A DNA stretch of 64,000 nucleotides. It comes from Brienomyrus brachyistius. Its lineage: Eukaryota > Chordata > Actinopteri > Osteoglossiformes > Mormyridae. The stretch is taken from positions 8,328,536 through 8,392,535 of the forward strand of contig NC_064534.1 of the NCBI RefSeq assembly GCF_023856365.1. The letters run 5' to 3'. This document shows, in pieces, positions 12,177-22,920 of the stretch. The notes beneath the pieces were generated by a model. It ran no database searches. It was not told the DNA's origin and saw nothing but the letters and a program-made list of their open reading frames with translations. Made by a program: the position numbers and the translations under genes. How positions within the stretch are numbered: position 1 is the first letter of the stretch; each line of letters starts with the position of its first letter.

Positions 12177-13200
12177 ATTACAATCACGTGAAAAAATTAG
12201 GACACCACATTAAATATTTCATCCTTTATCAAGAAATATCAAAATATCAATATTAAATCTTCTTTCAAATTATATCTGTAGATATAGGTGATGTAATTGC
12301 ATCACCTATGCAAAAACAAGAAACAAATTCACTTATCTAACAAAGGAAATTAACTAAGATGCCAATTCCTACCTCAATGAGACGTTTTCTATAACCATCT
12401 ATCAATCTCCGACTTCATCTGGCAGAAGGTTTTCCCTACTCTCCAATGCAGAATTCCTTAAGCAGTGTGATGTTTGAAGGGTGTCTTCCATGTGTTTCCA
12501 CTTCAAATCACCCCCACAGCATCTCAATAGGATTCAGATCCGGGCTTTGATTTGACCATTCCAGAACTCTCCATGTCTTTCTTGTAAGCCATTCCTTGGT
12601 AGATTTACTGGAATGATTTGGGTCATTGTCATTTGTATGGTCCACCCCCACTTCAGCTTCAATTTCTGGACAGATGTTTTCACATTGATCTCAAGCACCC
12701 TCTGATATCATGAAGAATTCCTAGTGGATTCTATGATGGGAAGCTGGCCAGGTTCTGCTGCAACAAAGCAGCCCCAAACCATGACATTTCCACCCTCATG
12801 CTTCACAGCTGGTATGAGGCTCTTTTGCTCAAAATCTGTCTTTGATTTACGCCAAACACGCCCTTCGTTACTGTGCCCAAATAACTCAATTTCAGATTCA
12901 TCTGTCCAAAGAATGTTGTTCCAAAGTCCAGGTCTTTCTCTAGGTGGGTCTCTGTCAAACTTCAATGTTGCCCATATGTTTTGATGACAGCGAGGCTTTC
13001 CTCCTAGCACAGCTCCAATGTAAATCAAACTTGTGCAGTCACTTTCTGGTGGTAGTGGCATGTACTTTGACATCAACTGTTGCAAGAGCTTCCTGTATGA
13101 CCCGTAATGACATTTTAGGATTTTTGGAGACATCTCTCAACATCTCGTGATCTGCTCTTGGGCTGAATATGCAAACATTCTTGAGATCTTTTTATATTCA
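12177..13200 (-). mobile_element. Decayed Tc1/mariner transposon
   Basis: A Tc1-type end (TACAATCACGTGAAAAAATT) lies at the left, preceded by TA context. The interior encodes transposase remains on the minus strand. No inverted counterpart of the end was found on the right, so the element is truncated there. Confidence 0.75.
12360..13133 (-). pseudogene. Tc1-family transposase remnant
   Basis: The minus-strand frame 13133-12708 (141 codons) contains LWTDESEIELFG, GRVWRK and GGNVMVWGCF, hallmarks of the Tc1 DDE catalytic core around the second Asp. Downstream, [15 protein letters not shown] sequence continues in a different frame near 12520-12550 and is interrupted by stops. The N-terminal DNA-binding part is not recognisable. 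Intact Tc1 transposases are about 340 residues, so this copy is inactive. It lies between the calpastatin-like units, unrelated to them. Confidence 0.8.
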
Positions 13201-13250
13201 TCCCAGACTCATAGGATCACTATAAGCTATTTCCACTGTATTATTAACTC

Positions 13251-13580
13251 TGTTGCTTAGCAACATGTAGTCAGCTGAAGCTGCCAAGATTTGCTACTGT
13301 AGAGAAGGGAACCACCGAGTTCACTGTTGGGTAAAAAAAAATCTAGCACAGATAGCCGCGCCACAATTATGTTTAACTGAGGGACCAAACGGTATAAGAA
13401 ATGATTGACAAACTTATCACATAGGGGTTTGTATCAAGGGGAAGCACGAGAGTAACTGGTCCAGAAAGATGCCTGGAAGATTCCCTGTGATAAATATCTT
13501 GATAAGAAATAAAAGTGTATAAAAATCAGTGTAATCCAGTACGTGACACACTTCTGCAGTGTCCAGCCTTAGTTGTGACT
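13251..13580 (+). repeat. LTR-like dispersed repeat, copy B (truncated)
   Basis: Shares AGCTGAAGCTGCCAAGATTT, TGAGGGACCAAA and GTATAAAAATCAGTGTAA with copy A. It stops where segmental duplication unit 2 begins. Confidence 0.45.
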
Positions 13581-13609
13581 GTGTCCTGCGATGGGATGGT
13601 GCCCCATCC

Positions 13610-13959
13610 ATCCATCCATTTTCCAAACTGCTTATCCTACTGGGTCGCGGGGGGGCCGGAGCCTATCCCGGAAGCAATGGGCACGAGGCAGGGAACAACC
13701 CAGGATGGGGGGCCAGCCCATCGCAGGGCACACTCACACACCATCCACTCACACATGCACTCCTACGGGCAATTTAGCAACTCCAATTAGCCTCAGCATG
13801 TCTTTGGACTGTGGGGGGAAACCGAAGTACCCGGAGGAAACTCCACGACGACATGGGGAGAACATGCAAACTCCACACACATGTAACCCAGGCGGAGACT
13901 CGAACCCGGAGGTGTGAGGCAACAGTGCTAACCACTGCACCACCATGCCGCCCCCGGGT
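13610..13959 (-). mobile_element. Full-length tRNA-derived SINE, 13-bp target duplication
   Basis: On the minus strand it has an A box (TGGTGCAGTGG), a B box (GGTTCGAGTCT), the conserved body and a (GGAT)n tail. Flanking TGGTGCCCCATCC occurs at 13597-13609 and 13960-13972. It inserted into an older SINE copy, splitting it. Confidence 0.9.
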
Positions 13960-14236
13960 TGGTGCCCCATCCTGGGTTATTCCTTATATTGCACCTGAAC
14001 TTTCCAGGATAGGCTCCAGACCCCCGTGATCTTGCAATGAGTGTAGAAGGTGGATGGATGCATTAAATGAGATGATAACTATACCGAGTCACAGACTGTA
14101 GTGTGTTTGTGGTCTGTACTGTCCTTTCAGTGAGTTGCCATGATTTACTGACTTCCAAAGCAACAATAATTCGCCCAGTTAATAAACGGAGAAGAACTGT
14201 GAATTTGGGAATGTCATCTGTTTCCTGTGATAGATG

Positions 14237-14253
14237 CCCCCCCCCCCCCCCCC
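14237..14253. repeat. Poly-C tract
   Basis: About 17 consecutive C in unit 2, where unit 1 has CCCTCCACCCGCC. The exact length is unreliable in sequencing. Confidence 0.8.
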
Positions 14254-15352
14254 AACTCCCAACATTTAATTTACTAATTACTGGGGTTATGAAGGTTTTT
14301 TTGCAGAGTACTTTGTGTGACTCAGTGGGCCAAGCTTCTGTGACTCAGTGACCAGGGGGCACTATCAAAAATGCCCTCTCAAAAGATCAATTCTAGGATT
14401 CACTTGCAGTCAACCATCTAGAGAATCTGTAGTATGTTGATAGAGATCGTCCTCCTGTGCAGATTACCACTTAAGAAAACCAATCTTTTTCCCCTTTCAC
14501 TCTTTTTGAAGGCACCCTCAGTGTCTTCATGCCATGCTTCCTGAACAATCGTTCAGCCACCCCTAACATTTCCATGGTCACCTCATTCAAAATATTTAGA
14601 AAGAGTAATATCAAGATCTTCTTGTTGAACTACAAGTATAGTCACGACTTAAATGAGATTTTCAACCCTGATATAAGTACCAAACTTAGACTTGAGGCAG
14701 GGTTATTCAAGGCTAGAATGCAAATAGTATGTTACTCTCCATCTTCCAACTATTTACTTACTGGTCTGGGTGGTAGGACTGTGCAGCCTATCAGAAGCAG
14801 GTAGGGGTATGCCCTGGGTGGGATACTACGACATCCTGATATATTCCTGTTGATTTGGTGTCAGTGACCCTTACCTGCTTCTTGTTGGTCTGAGGAAAAA
14901 GTTGTCGGTCGAGACGTCGCCCGCTCCGGGATGCTGTCCCTAGCCCACGATCTGCCACTGATCACGGCTTTAGGCAGTAAATTGAATTGTATATAATAGT
15001 ACATTAGGCAATTTATTAATTAGATTTGATAGTTTTTAAAGTTAAAGTTTCACACTGCAGCGAGTGTGATATGATAATACCATTTTCCGAAGTAATTTTA
15101 CTATAAACAGCTTAAGTGAAAGTAAAGAAGGTTTATCAGGAGTGGCTAAATACAAATAATTTCTGACATCACCGTCGCATCACCGCTCGATTTACGCCCA
15201 TCAAGTTTGGCTACAATCCTAAAAAAACTGTCCTCTTAATTTCGCGCTAATGATGAAATGACTGGATTTCCTCCAGTCATTTCGTAGGTTACCGGACTGG
15301 CGGATTTCGATTGTCATCTTAATACCAAACACAGTCCGTGAGTGCTGCTGCG

Positions 15353-15382
15353 ATGGCCTACGCAAAATACTGGATGTCCTTT
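15353..15382 (+). CDS. Exon 1 of calpastatin-like copy 2
   Basis: ATG exon encoding MAYAKYWMSF, followed by the donor GTGAGT. It is homologous to 4169-4198, with the ATG context CTGCTGCG conserved in both copies. Confidence 0.45.
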
Positions 15383-15463
15383 GTGAGTACTGACGGAAAT
15401 TAAAAATGGAATTAGTTGAGTCCTTGAAATAAGGTCCTCGAAAGCCAGCTGGCTTATTAAGTA

Positions 15464-15569
<106 letters not shown>

Positions 15570-16483
15570 GTCATCAAGATAAAGCGCAAAAATAGTGTTT
15601 GAAGTTCTTAGCTATAATATTAGGATTGTAATGATAAATATGGTGTTTTTGACAGAATAGTTCATTAATAATGAATTGAACATTTTTTCTGATGTTGCAT
15701 TAGGTCGATATGTTTGGGACGCTGATTGTTTTAAATTAGGAGTTTCGCTAACATTTCTTTCTTTCAACATCCTTCCCTTTCCGTAACGAAATGATCCGTA
15801 ATGGTCCATTGCAGTGTTACAGCTGGAGCCATGCATTGGTCACGCGCGCGCATTTTAGAGGTGCCAGTGCTCCACATTTCGGGTTGCGGGATGAAATACA
15901 TGAATACAGGGAGAAAACAAGCAAGTTTTATATACAAAAAGGCATGGGGGGATTCATTAATACAGATATCTTTGGATATTAGACTCATCATCTAGTAATG
16001 AAGAAAACTAATGTTTTTTCACGTGTCAGAGTATTTTCTTATAGTGCTTACTGTCTAAAAGTTATTCTACCGAAGAGCCAAGAGAGTTTGTTTCCACTGT
16101 GACTAGAGGGCTGGAGTGGGTCATTGGTTCTTTTACAATAATGTCTGGTGTTTTTGTTTAATGTGCAATGCAGCTAATATACCTTAGGAGTATATAGCGT
16201 AATGAACTTAATACTTGATATCGAACGAATATGGTGTATGTGTGAAAAGTTGGCATGAATAACTACTTTTTTGAGGTAAGTAAGGCAGGGGGAATAGGAC
16301 TGAAAATTATGACTTGCCAGACTGTGTCAGATTTTAATTTGTTATAAAATTGCAAAGTAACACTTAAGCACAACTGAACTGTTTTATATTTAATAAAGAA
16401 CATGGCACCCCGACTACAACACTGGGGGCCAGGGGGGGAGGGGTGGTAGTTTTGACCGTTTTCATATAATCATAAAATAGTAC

Positions 16484-16837
16484 GGGGGCGGCATGGTTTT
16501 TATCATGGCAGTGGTTAGCACTGTTGCCTCACACCTCTGGGACCCGGGTTCGAGTCACATGTGTGTGGAGTTTGCATGTTCTCCCCATGTCGTCGTGGAA
16601 TTTCCTCCGGGTACTCCGGTTTCCCCCCACAGTCCAAAGACATGCTGAGGCTAATTGGAGTTGCTAAATTGCCCGTAGGAGTGCGTGTGAGAGTGAATGG
16701 TGTGTGAGTGTGCCCTGCGATGGGCTGGCCCCCCATTCTGGGTTGTTTTCTGCCTCGTGCCCATTGCTTCCGGGATAGGCTCCGGACCCCCCGCGACCCA
16801 GTAGGATAAGCGGTTTGGAAAATGGATGGATGGATGG
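16484..16837 (+). mobile_element. Full-length SINE with disrupted A box
   Basis: Flanked by ATAAAATAGTAC at 16472-16483 and 16838-16849, with a third copy of the 12-mer directly after. The B box GGTTCGAGTC is intact, but the A-box region reads CATGGTTTTTATCATGGCAG instead of CATGGTGGTGCAG. Confidence 0.85.
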
Positions 16838-17162
16838 ATAAAATAGTACATAAAATAGTACATTTCCCAATGGCAAAAGCTCTCGAGTTAATAAAGTTAC
16901 TACTTAGTGCTGTTATGCAACCACGGGTGAAGTTATCAGCTCAAAGGTAAAACATATAGGTTGTCCATTAACTGGTGGATTACACAGCAATGTAAAATCT
17001 GAACAGCAATGTACTGTATTTAGGCTGTCCTTCTCCAGAACGTCTTGTCTTCTGTCTGGGTCTTCTGTGGAGCCCCTTCGGTGTCATGGTAAATTTTTTT
17101 TTTTCTCGTAGTAATCTGTGCTCACAAATTGGTAATTCATGCGCTCGAGTTACTAATTAAGA

Positions 17163-17430
17163 TAAAAAGCGATAAGATAATCTTTATTGTTATTGTCACT
17201 TGACAACGAAATTGAGACTTAATGTGAGGCATGAGTAATGAAAGGATATATTAAAAATATACAAATTGCACTTACTATACATATTGCACGGATATATAAA
17301 TTGCACTTATAAAATATAAAAATGAACAGTTCTGTTCAGAGTTTAAGGCCATGATTGCTTTCGGGTGCAAACTGTTTTTTAGGCAGTTTGTCCTGATTTT
17401 CATCGTTCTGTATCTGTTTCCCAATGGCAA
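17163..17430. repeat. Dispersed repeat, class unknown
   Basis: Contains ATTGTCACTTGACAACGAAA and TTTAGGCAGTTTGTCCTGAT, phrases of the kind found in dispersed fish repeats. It sits between pieces of a 21-bp tandem array. I cannot assign it to a family. Confidence 0.35.
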
Positions 17431-17880
17431 AAGCTCTCGAGTTAACAAAGTTACTACTTAGTGCTGTTATGTACCACGGTTGAAGGCGGGCAGGTTGGCA
17501 GGCAGGAGGTAGGGAAGGACGAAGCAGGCAGGCAAAGGACGGGGGAAACTGGGGATTTATTGGGGAGACCGGGGAAACAGCGACAAGGAAACATAGCATA
17601 AAGTTATACAACAATGACGGACGAAAACCAGGGCAAGACGTGGACTCAAATAGACAGGACTGGGCGAAAATAGGACACAGCTGGGCAACATCGGGGAAGC
17701 ACGCGTGGATAATCAGGGGGAGAGGATCGGACGAGCCGGGCATGACAAGTGCGCTCGAGTTAATATTTCGTGCTCTCGAATTATTAATCTGCACGCTTGA
17801 GTTAATAATTCATGCTCTTGAGTTACTAATCCGTGTGTTCAAGTTTTTAACTCGTGCTCTCCTATTGTTGATTAATTTGA
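17431..17880. repeat. 21-bp minisatellite interrupted by a solo LTR
   Basis: Degenerate units such as TGCTCTTGAGTTACTAATCC repeat about every 21 bases from 17749 to 17880, with further units at 17431-17464 and 17135-17160. The 17465-17747 LTR sits inside. Confidence 0.6.
17465..17747 (-). mobile_element. Solo LTR, 283 bp, 5-bp target duplication
   Basis: Plus-strand ends are TGTTATG..CATGACA, flanked by AGTGC at 17460-17464 and 17748-17752. Read on the minus strand it matches the LTR of the 43.8-kb element: TGTCATGCCCGGCTCGTC start, TATTTGAGTCC, GTCCGTCATT (17613-17622) and AATAAATCCC. It lies in intron 1 of calpastatin-like copy 2. Confidence 0.85.
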
Positions 17881-17909
17881 GAGCATGAATCACTAACTCA
17901 ATAGTACAG

Positions 17910-17910
<1 letters not shown>

Positions 17911-17996
<86 letters not shown>
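17911..17996. repeat. (TC)n-(CA)n compound microsatellite
   Basis: A TC run (17911-17957) passes directly into a CA run (17958-17996). Confidence 0.95.
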
Positions 17997-18000
<4 letters not shown>

Positions 18001-18011
18001 GGATATAGCTA

Positions 18012-18253
18012 TCCTTATGGGGCCCGCTCATTCACTTCTATGGGAAAAATGCTAACGCTAACTATGACAACCTTAACCCCCACCCTGCCCTAACCATAAC
18101 CATAAGTAACCAAGCAAAATGCAAGAGATTTTGCATTTTTTAATTTTTCATAGCAGTCACTGATTTTTATAGGAAACCAGGAAACCGGTCCCCATAAAGG
18201 AAAAAAAAAACGAATATTTATCACTTTATGGGGACATTGTGTCCCCATAAGGA
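18012..18253. mobile_element. MITE-like element with CCTTATGGGG ends
   Basis: TCCTTATGGGG at the left is inverted as CCCCATAAGGA at the right. The interior has CCCTAACCATAACCATAAG and no ORF. A diverged relative is at 33890-34090. Class is unassigned. Confidence 0.5.
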
Positions 18254-18477
18254 GAGGATTACATCATGATATTTTTTATGCCAGGAAAGAATTTTCTCTG
18301 TATTTTGGTCTTTCTATTGATTTATAACACTGGCAGAATGTTCTAGTTTAGTTTATTATGTTGGTCAACCACAGGAAATTTCCATTCAACTCTCAAGTTG
18401 GCCTAGAGAGTAAGTTGATGGTGACAACTGCAAGGAAAACTCTAAATAGCTCTAAATAAATATAACATCCACTGAAG

Positions 18478-18750
18478 TCAGGGGCGGTGTGGTGGTCTCC
18501 ACCCTGAATCCACATGCATGAAGTTCTCCCCATGTTGTTGTGGGTTTTTTTTCCAGGTTCTCCTGTTTCTCCCTACAGTCCAAAAACGTGCTGAGGTGAA
18601 TTGAATTGGAGTTGTCAAATTTGTCCATAGGTGTAACTTTGTGTGTGTGTCTTGTGATGGGTTGGTCCCCATCCTGGGTTATTCCCTGCCTGGGTTATGT
18701 ATGTATATTCCAAGATAGGCTCCAGACCCCTGTGAACCTGCAATGGAAAA
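18478..18750 (+). repeat. Diverged SINE-family copy
   Basis: Closely matches the window-start copy (GGTGTGGTGGTCTCCACCCT). It retains CATCCTGGGTTATTCCCTGCC and a partial tail. Confidence 0.6.
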
Positions 18751-18859
18751 ATACAAAATACGTTCTAAAACAAGGATTTAAATAACGGACTATAGTGTAT
18801 TGTTTACTGTCTCTTATATAGTATTGTTTACTGTCCCTTCATTGGGTTGCCAGGATACG

Positions 18860-19195
18860 AGACAGGTGCCGACAGAGAGCCAGGGGACGAGCTGGGCGCC
18901 GAACAGGGGTGAGGGGACGAGCTGGGCGCCGGCGAGGGGCCAGAGGATGAGCTGGGCACCGGCGAGGGGCCAGGGGATGAGCAGGGAGCCGGCGAGGGGC
19001 CAGGGGACGAGCTGGGACCCGGCGAGGGGCCAGGGGACGAGCTGGGAGCCGGCGAGGGGCCAGAGGAGGAGCTGGGAGCCGGCCAGGGGCCAGGGGACGA
19101 GCTGGGAGCCGGCGAGGGGCCAGGGGACGAGCTGGGAGCCGGCGAGGGGCCAGGGGATGAGCTGGGCGCCAGCGAGGGGCCAGGAGAGGGGACTG
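18860..19195. repeat. 30-bp GC-rich minisatellite
   Basis: About eleven units of the type GAGGGGCCAGGGGACGAGCT + GGGAGCCGGC. The unit is a multiple of three, so both strands stay open across it; I do not treat these frames as genes. Confidence 0.85.
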
Positions 19196-20155
19196 TGGAC
19201 ATCCTCGGCTTCTATGGTGAAAAAGGTCAGTAGAAAACATACTTACCGGGCGGGTGGGGGAGGCGAAACGACAGTGGGCCCTAGACAGGGTGCGGAGGAA
19301 CAGCCAGGAGGCAGTAGGTCAGAGGAACAGCCAGAAGCAAAGGGGCCGGCAGGACAGCCGACGGGTCCGGGACTCAGGGACCTGCGTTGGTCTGGGACTT
19401 CAGGTTCTTTAGGTGAGATGCCAGGGTGGCACAAGGAGGCTGTAGACTGGAGCACTGGCAGGTTACTCCAGGTCACTGTAGGAGGGGAGAGGGGAACAGA
19501 GCATTAGCAAGTGCAGAAATGAAAAGCAGCAATGCAAGTTTCATATAATAAGCAAAAGATGATTATGGTTATATGTATTATCTGTTTCTGTGGATTTAGT
19601 AAACAGTCTATGGTATTCCATCTTAACAATGTTTTGTGGAGTAAATGAAAATAAATTCCTGTAATGGATGGTTTTACAGTCATTTTAATGTAACGTGTTA
19701 TAATATAATACTGTTCTTTTTAAAGTCAGTCCGAGTTGAGATGGTACAGTACAGGAACAAAGTACATGCTGCTTGTTTCAGACTATGTAATTACAATATT
19801 CAATTAAAAATAAGATGCAATGTAGCTAATTGTCTGCGGAAATGACTTTGCAGAATTTTTAGACAGATAATATAGGACAACAAATGCTTTGTTTGTGAGA
19901 TATACAAACTTTTTTTTGCTTTTAAGTACAAGCATCCTGTCATGCCGAACAGACTCCGTTTATCTGATACAAAGCCACTGTTAACGTCACAAGTCACACA
20001 GATGTAACACAGTATGAATACACAGATTACTACATTCCTTATACCATGTTTTATAATGTAGTACAGAAATATAAGATAACTGGTGTTGTGTGTGTCACAG
20101 TCATGTTACATTCAAGAGACTGTCTCTTATAATTCCTTCTGTTGGTATATTGCAG

Positions 20156-20215
20156 CAAACCCAGAACACAGCGCGCTGTGGCACCAGAAGGTACCCAGCG
20201 GATGTTGTGTTTGTT
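20156..20215 (+). CDS. Exon 2 of calpastatin-like copy 2
   Basis: Acceptor TTGCAG, 60 open bases starting QTQNTARCGTRR, donor GTAAGT, phase 0 on both sides. It has one codon fewer than copy 1 and several replacement changes, consistent with relaxed constraint. Confidence 0.45.
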
Positions 20216-20461
20216 GTAAGTATCCACTCCTGTTTGCCAGCATTTATTCACTGTGACCAAATTCCCAAAATACCATTCAGTCTGCAAACTAGATAATGTT
20301 TTCATTTCTTTTCAGGATAATGAATGTAACGTCAGTCATGCCTTTGTTTTAGACATTCATTGTCAGTTATTGTTATTGGCATGATTGTTGTGACATGTTG
20401 ACACAAAGGGACATTTTAGAGTTGACCATGTTATTGATATAAATGTTGTTTTGGTGTCCAG

Positions 20462-20581
20462 GAAGGCATCATAAAAGCCGAGACAAGACCGCGATTGGGT
20501 GAGAGAGACGACACCCTGCCTCCACATTACAGGTCTCTAAAGGAGCCGGTACCTGTTGCACCAGTTCTCATGGAAAACACG
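20462..20581 (+). CDS. Exon 3a of calpastatin-like copy 2 (subdomain B motif)
   Basis: This 120-base open exon has acceptor GTCCAG and donor GTATTC. It keeps LGERDDTLPPHYR and then RSLKEPVPVAPV. It lies upstream of the sequence that matches 7590-7940 in copy 1, a position where copy 1 has no such exon. Confidence 0.55.
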
Positions 20582-20851
20582 GTATTCTGCTCTCTCCTAC
20601 TGCACGAACAAGGCCTCACTCTCAGTATAAAAAGAGATAAAATTTTTGGTTGCACTTCTAATTTATCACTAATCCTAGAGATTTTACTTATAACTGATAA
20701 TGAATGAACTTAAGGGAGGTGTGACTTTCCACTGAGTTTGGGACTCAAACAGACACCCTTCCGATCCCAAACACAGAGGCCTGTGAGCCACACTCCACCC
20801 TCATGGTACCATCTGACCATGTTACCATGGGGACCTTGTGTAACTGTGTAA

Positions 20852-21098
20852 GGGGCAGCGTGTGGCTCTGTGGGCTAAGCCTGTGTGCCTGTAATCAGAA
20901 GGTCGCAGGTTCAAATCCAGCCTCAGACTGTGGGTCCTTGAGCAAGGCCCTTAAGCCCTAGCTCCCTGGGTGCCACTACAGGTGGCAGCCCTTCGCAGAC
21001 AACTTCCTCTATGAAAAAAAAAAAAAAAAGAGCAAGTTGTGGGAGGCGTAAAGACAATTTCCCTACGGGGATCAATAAAGTATCGATTATTATTATTA
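20852..21098 (+). mobile_element. tRNA-derived SINE, second family, unit-2 specific
   Basis: Has A box-like GTGGCTCTGTGGGC, B box GGTTCAAATCC, a poly-A stretch, and the tail CCCTACGGGGATCAATAAAG followed by (ATT)n. Unit 1 lacks it at the matching site (about 7714), so it inserted after the duplication. Confidence 0.75.
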
Positions 21099-21724
21099 AT
21101 GCTCTGAACCCACATAATTCCAGGGGCACTGACTGCTCTCTCATCCTCACTTGAATGTTATTTTGGACAAAAACATCTGATGAATGAATGCATCTAAATG
21201 TACTTAAGACAAAAAATACTTGTATTTGTAAGTATCCCGTGTTTGTGTACCTAGAGTCATTCGAAGCCCATGTTTGCCGATTTCTCAAACACCCTGCATG
21301 TTTCAAAGCCAGTGCCAATGGTTCAATCTGCAGCTGTTGCTGAGGTACATAAATCACAGTGATCAAACATCTTTATAATGAAAATACAGATAGAGGAAAA
21401 TCATAAATTTTGAATTACATATACTAATACTTATAATAAATTGCCAACTGAGTAAAAGCAGTGGTGCATATATAGTATGATACAGTGTATGTTAACATTA
21501 TTACAAATTATCACTGAGTTAACTGAGGTAAACAGTTTTATCCTTACAGGTATGATTGTTTTGACATATGTGACCCATCACAATGAAATGAGTCTTATGG
21601 GTGCAGTTCTACCAGTGCGACTTAAGACTCATTTCGTGGCGACGAGTCACATATTGACACAAAGGGACATTTTAGAGTTGACTATGTTATTGATATAAAT
21701 GTTGACATTTCTTTTGGTGTCCAG

Positions 21725-21844
21725 GAAGGCATCATAAAAGCCGAGACAAGACCGCGATTGGGTGAGAGGGACGACACCCTGCCTCCACATTACAGGACTC
21801 TAAAGGATCCGGTACCTGTTGCACCAGTCCTCATGGAAAACACG
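21725..21844 (+). CDS. Exon 3b of calpastatin-like copy 2 (subdomain B motif)
   Basis: This second 120-base B-motif exon has intact GT/AG borders and reads LGERDDTLPPHYR then TLKDPVPVAPV. Its flanks match the flanks of copy 1 exon 3, so it is the positional equivalent; 3a is the extra one. Confidence 0.55.
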
Positions 21845-22300
21845 GTATTCTGCTCTCTCCTACTGCACGAACAAGGCCTCACTCTCAGTATAAAAAGAGA
21901 TAAAATTTTTGGTTGCACTTCTAATCCTAGAATTATCCTAGAATCCTAGAGATTCTACTTATAACTGATAAGGAATGAAATGTACTTTGTTTCTCCTACA
22001 TTTTATACATTTCATCCATCCTGTTTTAAAAATTTCATTTTTAACAGCTTGGTCCTGTTGAAGTTTTACTGGTTTCTTTTCATTGACCATTGTATTGCAG
22101 GTCAAGTCAACTGGAAACAATATAAGGTCACATCTGTATGACAGCAGTGGTTAAGTATGGAGGGTTACAGTGGAATTGAACATGAATATTTTCAGCTATC
22201 TTCCTTCACTGGACTTTGCGACAAATCTGGACATACTGACTGGAGACTTTATGCTTCCTCAGTTACTTCTGATATCACTCCCTCAAATTGTAACACTGGG

Positions 22301-22346
22301 TTGATTGATTGATTGAGTGATTGATTGAGCGATTGATTGATTGACT
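22301..22346. repeat. (TTGA)n tract
   Basis: Imperfect TTGATTGATTGAGTGA repeats just after the decayed last exon of copy 2. Confidence 0.8.
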
Positions 22347-22920
22347 AACCTAATATTAGCTCTCTTTGTAAGCCTCATGGCATCTATCTTCCTAATGATT
22401 GACAGTGGACCAAGCATCAAGGAGTTGGTCCAAATACAGTAATACATACAATATCCCTTTTAACCAAAACACATGCAAGCATCTTTGGAATACCAATATA
22501 TCTATCTTTAGAAATTTGTTCTTGTAACTAACTATAAACATAATCTGGTTGTAGGCATGAAGATTAATAGACTAATAAATGAATTGGGGTATAATTTTGT
22601 CTGTTGAGTCTTGTTATTTATTATCTATGGGCTGCAATTTTGTCAAATGATTAAAGGTCAGTAGCAGGGTTGGAACTTAAGAATTTTTGCTTCTAGCCAA
22701 CTGGGCTAGTTCAGTAAAAATGCAGTCTGACATGCAATTATTTTTTACTAGCTTGTGGGGCTAGTGTTCAGTGTTTTGTACTCACACTTTATCTAAATTA
22801 CTTGCTTCAGGCAAGTGTGTAATTCTTAGTCCTGCTTCCCAGTGCCACAACTTTCTTTTTTTTTTATTCCTTTTCAATTCCAGACAGATTGATCACCGCA
22901 CATGCCTGTGAGCAAACCTT

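Noticed and set aside
18828..19240. Pro/Ser-rich minus-strand ORFs of 124 and 133 codons
   Set aside because: Both are frames of the 30-bp minisatellite, with no start or splice context to favour them.
20852..20935. tRNA gene
   Set aside because: A and B boxes are present but the cloverleaf is not convincing and a SINE body and tail follow.
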